Assembly: GCA_041481485.1 (NCBI GenBank)
Contig: JBGPBY010000469.1
Location: 1-5,842, forward strand
Source: JBGPBY01 sp041481485
GTDB lineage: Bacteria; Acidobacteriota; Terriglobia; 20CM-2-55-15
Reading direction: 5' to 3'
DNA: 5,842 nt
Under the pieces are notes generated by a model. It made no database searches. It was given only the letters and a program-made list of their open reading frames with translations, and was not told where the DNA came from. Numbering within the stretch: the first letter of the stretch is position 1; every line of letters begins with the position of its first letter. The position numbers and the translations under genes were made by a program. Below, piece by piece: positions 5,144 through 5,842 of the stretch.

Positions 5144-5842
5144 GTGAATAAGCAACGGCGGAAGATACGCGGGGCCAAGGCGGCGCCGGAAGCGGCGGTA
5201 CCGCCAAAGAACCTCCCCAGCGCGATGAAAGACGACGCGACGCGTCGACGCCGCATTGCATCCATCTGGTTGATTGTTGCTCTTCTGATCGCGGCAATCC
5301 TCCTGACCTATGCGGATGTCCTGCACTACGGTTTTGTGAATTACGACGATCCGCAGTATGTGTCTGACAATCCGCAAGTAACTGCCGGGTTGACGTTCCG
5401 GGGAATGTTGTGGGCATTCAATACGGGCTATCAGGCAAACTGGCACCCGCTAACCTGGTTATCCCACATGCTGGACGTGGAACTGTATGGCCTGAATGCT
5501 GGAGCGCATCACCTGACGAATGTCCTGCTCCACACCGCGAGTACACTGCTCTTATTCTGGTTATTGTGGCAAATGACGGGGCGCCACGCCTGCAGCGCTT
5601 TCGTCGCGGCGCTGTTTGCCGTCCATCCATTGCACGTGGAATCGGTGGCATGGGTTGCGGAACGAAAAGACCTTCTCTGCGCCCCGTTCTTTATGCTCAG
5701 CATCATGAGTTATGCGAAATATGCGGGAAGCCAGGGGTCAGGAGTCAAAGGTCAGAAGTCAGGAGTCAGGAGTCAGGAGTCAGAAGGGAACGGGAAGGAG
5801 GGATTAGGTCAAAAGAGCTTTCTACCCAAGAAGTACTACATC
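5144..5842 (+). CDS. Multi-spanning TMTC/O-mannosyltransferase-like membrane protein, N-terminal part
   Basis: The first 233 codons of a gene that runs off the window. A basic cytoplasmic start (NKQRRKIRG, then TRRRR at 33-37) leads into a first membrane helix (about 39-56). The next segment has FVNYDDPQYV (64-73) with the paired Asp typical of the first periplasmic loop of GT-C glycosyltransferases. Then follow ANWHPLTWLSHMLD (98-111), a helix at about 124-145, HPLHVESVAWVAERKDLL (161-178) and a further helix. This order is characteristic of bacterial membrane proteins that join a GT-C-like domain to C-terminal TPR repeats, a family related to eukaryotic TMTC; the TPR part would lie beyond the window. 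The function is probably protein or glycan glycosylation at the cell envelope, by family analogy only. GTG at 5144 is preferred because GGCGAGG lies 8 nt upstream; ATG at 5225 has no ribosome binding site. Residues 195-217 are encoded largely by a heptamer array. Confidence 0.8.
   Translation, partial: MNKQRRKIRGAKAAPEAAVPPKNLPSAMKDDATRRRRIASIWLIVALLIAAILLTYADVLHYGFVNYDDPQYVSDNPQVTAGLTFRGMLWAFNTGYQANWHPLTWLSHMLDVELYGLNAGAHHLTNVLLHTASTLLLFWLLWQMTGRHACSAFVAALFAVHPLHVESVAWVAERKDLLCAPFFMLSIMSYAKYAGSQGSGVKGQKSGVRSQESEGNGKEGLGQKSFLPKKYYI
5730..5785 (+). repeat. Eight-unit 7-bp tandem repeat (GTCAGGA) inside a coding region
   Basis: Seven contiguous units run from 5737 to 5785: GTCAGGA, GTCAAAG, GTCAGAA, then GTCAGGA three times, then GTCAGAA. 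A degenerate first unit, GCCAGGG, lies at 5730-5736. Four of the eight units are the consensus. Because 7 and 3 share no factor, every forward frame reads the same codon cycle (V-R-S-Q-E-S-G) with no stop. The array encodes a polar loop between membrane helices in the protein starting at 5144. Confidence 0.9.

Noticed and set aside
5730..5785. Heptamer array as a plasmid-type iteron origin
   Set aside because: It lies inside an open reading frame of a membrane protein, units are only 7 bp, and there is no replication gene or AT-rich region beside it.

Overview
The window looks like a piece of a bacterial chromosome, most probably from an Acidobacteriota-type genome or a related environmental lineage. 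The reasons are indirect. A short stretch at 3735-3812 on the minus strand resembles the C-terminal end of the acidobacterial VWFA-related domain. The right end starts a large multi-spanning membrane protein of the O-mannosyltransferase/TMTC type that is frequent in such genomes. Intergenic DNA carries short REP-like and heptamer repeats. The lineage is an inference, because no rRNA or other marker gene is present.

Left part (1-3015): a good sigma70-type promoter (-35 at 81-86, -10 at 104-109) and a leader of about 145 nt precede a compact three-gene plus-strand unit. The genes are a small basic zinc-ribbon protein (263-577, unknown function), an AAG/MPG-type 3-methyladenine DNA glycosylase (600-1211, TTG start) and UvrC (1195-3015). 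The glycosylase and uvrC overlap by 17 bp. Base excision and nucleotide excision repair are therefore probably co-transcribed, with the zinc-ribbon protein as first gene.

Middle part (3016-3808): a low-density stretch that looks eroded. It holds a small coiled-coil ORF (3179-3514) whose heptads arose from a 21-bp tandem triplication, a short out-of-frame ORF just after it, two same-orientation copies of a 21-bp repeat about 570 bp apart, and a minus-strand remnant of a VWFA-like domain.

Right part (3809-5842): a minus-strand gene for a 416-residue exported protein of unknown family is divergent from the 5' part of the membrane protein gene, which runs off the window. The membrane protein coding region contains an array of eight 7-bp units that is open in every forward reading frame; a change in unit number would shift the downstream frame.

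I see no CRISPR array, tRNA, rRNA, intact transposase or obvious defence system. The best candidates for something undescribed are the zinc-ribbon protein at the head of the repair operon and the in-gene heptamer array.
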